DNA of 7,382 nucleotides, taken from Acidobacteria bacterium RIFCSPHIGHO2_01_FULL_67_28 (GTDB taxonomy: Bacteria; Acidobacteriota; Terriglobia; Acidiferrales; 2-02-FULL-67-57). The position numbers and the translations under genes were made by a program. The notes under the pieces were generated by a model. The model made no database searches, was not told the DNA's origin, and saw nothing but the letters and a program-made list of their open reading frames with translations. Below are positions 5,118 to 7,382 of the stretch, piece by piece (positions within the stretch are counted from its first letter, which is position 1; each line of letters opens with the position of its first letter). Location of the stretch: NCBI GenBank assembly GCA_001766965.1, contig MEKM01000092.1, forward strand, positions 1 through 7,382, in the 5' to 3' direction.

Positions 5118-6842
5118 ATGAAGAGTTGCCCTGCCTGCCAGAATCTCTACCCGGCGAATTTCACCGTTTGCCCGAAGGACGGCGTGACCCTGCGCACGGT
5201 GACCGAGCTCTCCGAGGGCGCGGTGCTGCGGGGCAAGTACCAGATTCTGGGGAAGCTCGGCCAGGGCGGGATGGGCATCGTCTACAAGGCCCGGCACCTG
5301 CACTTCGACGAGATCTGCGCGCTGAAGGTAGTCACCTCGCACCTGGCGGACGAGGCGGGCTTCCTGCAACGCTTCCGCGCCGAGGCGCTGGTGATGCGCA
5401 AGCTCGCCCACCCCAACGCCGTGCGCGTCCAGGATTTCGACGAGACCGAAGACGGCCGGCCGTTCATGGTGATGGAGTACGTCGAAGGCCGCAGCCTGGA
5501 TAAGCTCCTCGCCACCGGCATCCCCTTTCCGCCCCGGCGCGCCGTGCGCATCACCATGCAGGCGGCGAGCGCCCTCGGCGCCGCCCACCAGCTGGGCATC
5601 ATCCACCGCGACATCAAGCCCGCCAACATCCTGCTGGCCCAGACCGCGGACGGCGGCGACCTGGTCAAGGTGCTCGACTTCGGCGTCGCCAAGGTGAAGG
5701 AAGGCAGCACGCTGGTGATGGGGGCCTCGCTCACCCGCACCGGCTTCGTGGTGGGGACGCCCGAGTACATGTCGCCCGAGCAGGCCCGCGGCGTGCGCGG
5801 CGAGGAGCTCGACGGCCGCACCGACCTCTACTCGCTGGGCGTGGTGCTCTACGAGATGCTCACCGGCCGCCTGCCCTTCACCGCCGACACCCCGGTGATG
5901 ATGCTGATGGCCCACGTGCAGACCGAGCCGCTCGACCCACGCCAGCTGCGGGCCGACTTGCCGGCGCCGCTGACCGCGCTCGTGCTGCGGACGCTCGAAA
6001 AAGACCCGGACCGCCGCTTCGCTTCCGCCGAGGCCCTGCGCGAAGCCCTGGAATCTCTCGAGCAGGACCGCACCGTGCGCTTGACCCCGGCGCCCGCGCC
6101 CTCCGCCGTGCGCGGCGTGCCCACGCCCCGCGTCCCTCCGCGCGTTCCGCCCCCGGAAGGACGCATTAGTCCTCCCGGGGCCAAGCAGGCGGTGCTGGCG
6201 GCGCCGGCGATGGCCCGGCCGGCGCGTCCTGTGTTCGCCCCGGCGGAAGAGGCGTCGCGCTCGCCGTGGATGTACATCGCCATCGGGGTAATCGTCCTGG
6301 CCGGCGCGGCCGGAGGATTCCTGTGGTACCGCAGCTCAAGGCCGGCGCCCGCTGAAGCTCCCGTGCCAACCGTCGAGACTTCGCCGCCAGCGCCGAGCCC
6401 CCAGCCCGCCACGCCGCCGGTGACCGAGACCGCTCCGCCGGCTCCGACGGAAACACAGCAGGGAGGCGAGAGCGAAGAAGTGCGCCGATTGCTCGAATAC
6501 GGCCGCGACGCCATGCGCCGGGGCGACCGCGAGTCCGCCGCCGGATTCTTCCGCGGCGCGTTGGCTCTCGACCCCGAGAACCGCCTGGCCCGCGAAGGAT
6601 TGCGCCGCGCCCAGCGCCCGCCCGAGCCCGTCCGGCCCGCCGCCCCGAAGATTGACGAGGCGGCCGTCCTCCGCCTGATGCAGGACGGCAAGCAGGCCAT
6701 GGACGCCGGCCGCTACGAAGAGGCCATCCGCAACTTCCAGGCTGTGCTCGACCTCGACCCCAACCACCCTGGGGCGCAGCGCGGCCTGGCCATGGCCCGC
6801 CGCGCCCTCACCGCCGAGCAGGAAGTCCTCCGGCCCCGCTAA
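5118..6842 (+). CDS. Membrane Ser/Thr protein kinase with N-terminal zinc ribbon and C-terminal TPRs
   Basis: This 574-residue Hanks-type kinase phosphorylates proteins on Ser/Thr using ATP. Residues 4-22 form a short zinc-ribbon-like motif (C4-x2-C7, C18-PKDG), with only three cysteines. The kinase domain spans about 41-310: glycine loop GQGGMG (48-53), ATP lysine K70, helix C glutamate E89, catalytic HRD 163-165 with N170, DFG 187-189, SPE 219-221 and D236. The HRD arginine marks a kinase activated by activation-loop phosphorylation; T206 and T208 are candidate sites. A Pro/Ala-rich linker leads to one membrane helix (about 385-405), a second Pro-rich linker, and two TPR-like repeats (about 456-500 and 522-565). 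The kinase would be cytoplasmic and the TPRs periplasmic, probably sensing or docking a partner; PASTA domains are absent. The start fits the motif-bearing N-terminus, with a weak GAAAG upstream. The gene has its own promoter. Substrates are unknown; nearby envelope genes are only a guess. Confidence 0.93.
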   Translation: MKSCPACQNLYPANFTVCPKDGVTLRTVTELSEGAVLRGKYQILGKLGQGGMGIVYKARHLHFDEICALKVVTSHLADEAGFLQRFRAEALVMRKLAHPNAVRVQDFDETEDGRPFMVMEYVEGRSLDKLLATGIPFPPRRAVRITMQAASALGAAHQLGIIHRDIKPANILLAQTADGGDLVKVLDFGVAKVKEGSTLVMGASLTRTGFVVGTPEYMSPEQARGVRGEELDGRTDLYSLGVVLYEMLTGRLPFTADTPVMMLMAHVQTEPLDPRQLRADLPAPLTALVLRTLEKDPDRRFASAEALREALESLEQDRTVRLTPAPAPSAVRGVPTPRVPPRVPPPEGRISPPGAKQAVLAAPAMARPARPVFAPAEEASRSPWMYIAIGVIVLAGAAGGFLWYRSSRPAPAEAPVPTVETSPPAPSPQPATPPVTETAPPAPTETQQGGESEEVRRLLEYGRDAMRRGDRESAAGFFRGALALDPENRLAREGLRRAQRPPEPVRPAAPKIDEAAVLRLMQDGKQAMDAGRYEEAIRNFQAVLDLDPNHPGAQRGLAMARRALTAEQEVLRPR

Positions 6843-6894
6843 GTTTCCCTTCTTCCGCCGCTCGTGGTAGGGTGCGGCGCACAAACCAACCTGC

Positions 6895-6898
6895 GAGG
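6895..6898 (+). promoter_or_regulatory. Ribosome binding site of the permease gene
   Basis: GAGG sits seven bases before the ATG at 6906 and fixes that start. The 63-base gap after the kinase stop also holds a TAGGGT box preceded by TGG (about 6865-6873), a possible weak extended -10, and a small GTGC/GCAC hairpin. No purine riboswitch core is seen. Confidence 0.55.
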
Positions 6899-6905
6899 CG
6901 ACTTT

Positions 6906-7382
6906 ATGAGCGGCTACCGCTGGTTCCGCGCCGGCGACCTGAACGCCTTCTTCGCCCTGATGTTCGACAACGTGGCCAACCTCGTCATCCTGGCGAGTTT
7001 GCTGATCGGCGCTTTCCATTTCCCCAAAGACATCGTGCTGTACCGCATGGTCCCCGGCACCGCTGTGGGCGTGCTGGTGGGCGACCTGATTTACGCCTGG
7101 CTGGCGGGGCGGCTGGCGCGGCGCAGCGGGCGCAACGACGTCACCGCCATGCCCCTCGGCATCAACGCCCCGAGCGTCTTCGGGATGTCGTTCGCCGTGC
7201 TCGGGCCCGCGTATTTGCTGACCGGCGACGCCGAGCTTGCCTGGAAGATGGGGATGGCCGTGACCGTCCTCGTGGGGCTCTTCAAGATGGGGCTGGCGCT
7301 GGCGGGGAACGCGGTGCGGGCCGCCGTGCCCCGGGCGGCGCTGCTCGGCTCCATCGGCGGCGCCGGCCTGGCGCTCATCGGA
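6906..7382 (+). CDS. NCS2-type xanthine/uracil permease family protein, 3'-truncated by window end
   Basis: The frame is open to the last base, giving the first 159 residues of a polytopic inner-membrane transporter. After a short cytoplasmic start ('YRWFRAGDLNAFFALMFDN'), hydrophobic segments lie at about 12-38, 45-68, 108-130 and 134-159. The segment 'NDVTAMPLGINAPSVFGMSF' (77-96) matches the short strand plus half-helix of NCS2 carriers that lines the substrate site. The PGTAVG (50-55) and DNVANL (21-26) stretches fit the family as I recall it. Members move nucleobases such as uracil, xanthine or adenine with protons; this branch has no substrate I can name, and the second half with further substrate residues is outside the window. 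The clear Shine-Dalgarno supports the start. It follows the kinase at 63 bases and may be read partly from that promoter. No direct functional tie to the envelope genes is visible. Confidence 0.85.
   Translation, partial: MSGYRWFRAGDLNAFFALMFDNVANLVILASLLIGAFHFPKDIVLYRMVPGTAVGVLVGDLIYAWLAGRLARRSGRNDVTAMPLGINAPSVFGMSFAVLGPAYLLTGDAELAWKMGMAVTVLVGLFKMGLALAGNAVRAAVPRAALLGSIGGAGLALIG

Noticed and set aside
4941..5915. 324-codon minus-strand open frame across the kinase start
   Set aside because: His/Ala/Gly-rich shadow of the kinase gene, whose catalytic motifs are all intact on the + strand.
6843..6905. Terminator after the kinase gene
   Set aside because: Only a 4-bp GTGC/GCAC hairpin is present and no T-run follows it.

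Overview
This is a GC-rich bacterial window, almost fully coding on the + strand. It holds four clear genes plus one small gene. Two of the genes are cut by the window ends. The gene content suggests a diderm bacterium, most likely Acidobacteriota: a long AsmA-type envelope protein, and a Ser/Thr kinase with an N-terminal three-cysteine zinc ribbon and C-terminal TPRs. Myxococcota or a related soil phylum cannot be excluded, and there is no rRNA or marker gene to settle it.

Layout. Bases 3-857 hold the 3' part of a penicillin-binding transpeptidase-domain protein with SxxK, SxN and KTG motifs. A leader of about 134 bases with a strong nested hairpin leads to an AsmA-family protein of 1125 residues (992-4369), whose middle is built of tandem repeats of about 117 residues. 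Its stop overlaps the start of a 79-residue protein (4366-4605) that looks like an HMA/ferredoxin-like fold without the metal-binding CxxC. A non-coding stretch of about 510 bases follows (4606-5117). Next comes a Ser/Thr protein kinase (5118-6842) with its own extended -10 promoter, and then the first 159 codons of an NCS2-type xanthine/uracil permease (6906 to the window end).

The first genes share a theme of cell-envelope work: peptidoglycan transpeptidation and inner-membrane-anchored periplasmic lipid or outer-membrane homeostasis. The kinase is a membrane-spanning sensor whose substrates cannot be read from the sequence. The AsmA gene and the small gene are probably translationally coupled. 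The kinase and the permease look separately controlled.

The best candidates for something undescribed are two. The first is the 4641-4848 interval, which folds on paper into a closed four-way junction: an 11-bp closing stem enclosing three hairpins. This suggests a structured RNA that I cannot match to any family I know. The second is the pair of cysteines flanking the active-site motifs of the transpeptidase, in the same relative positions as the C69-C238 disulfide of class A carbapenemases.
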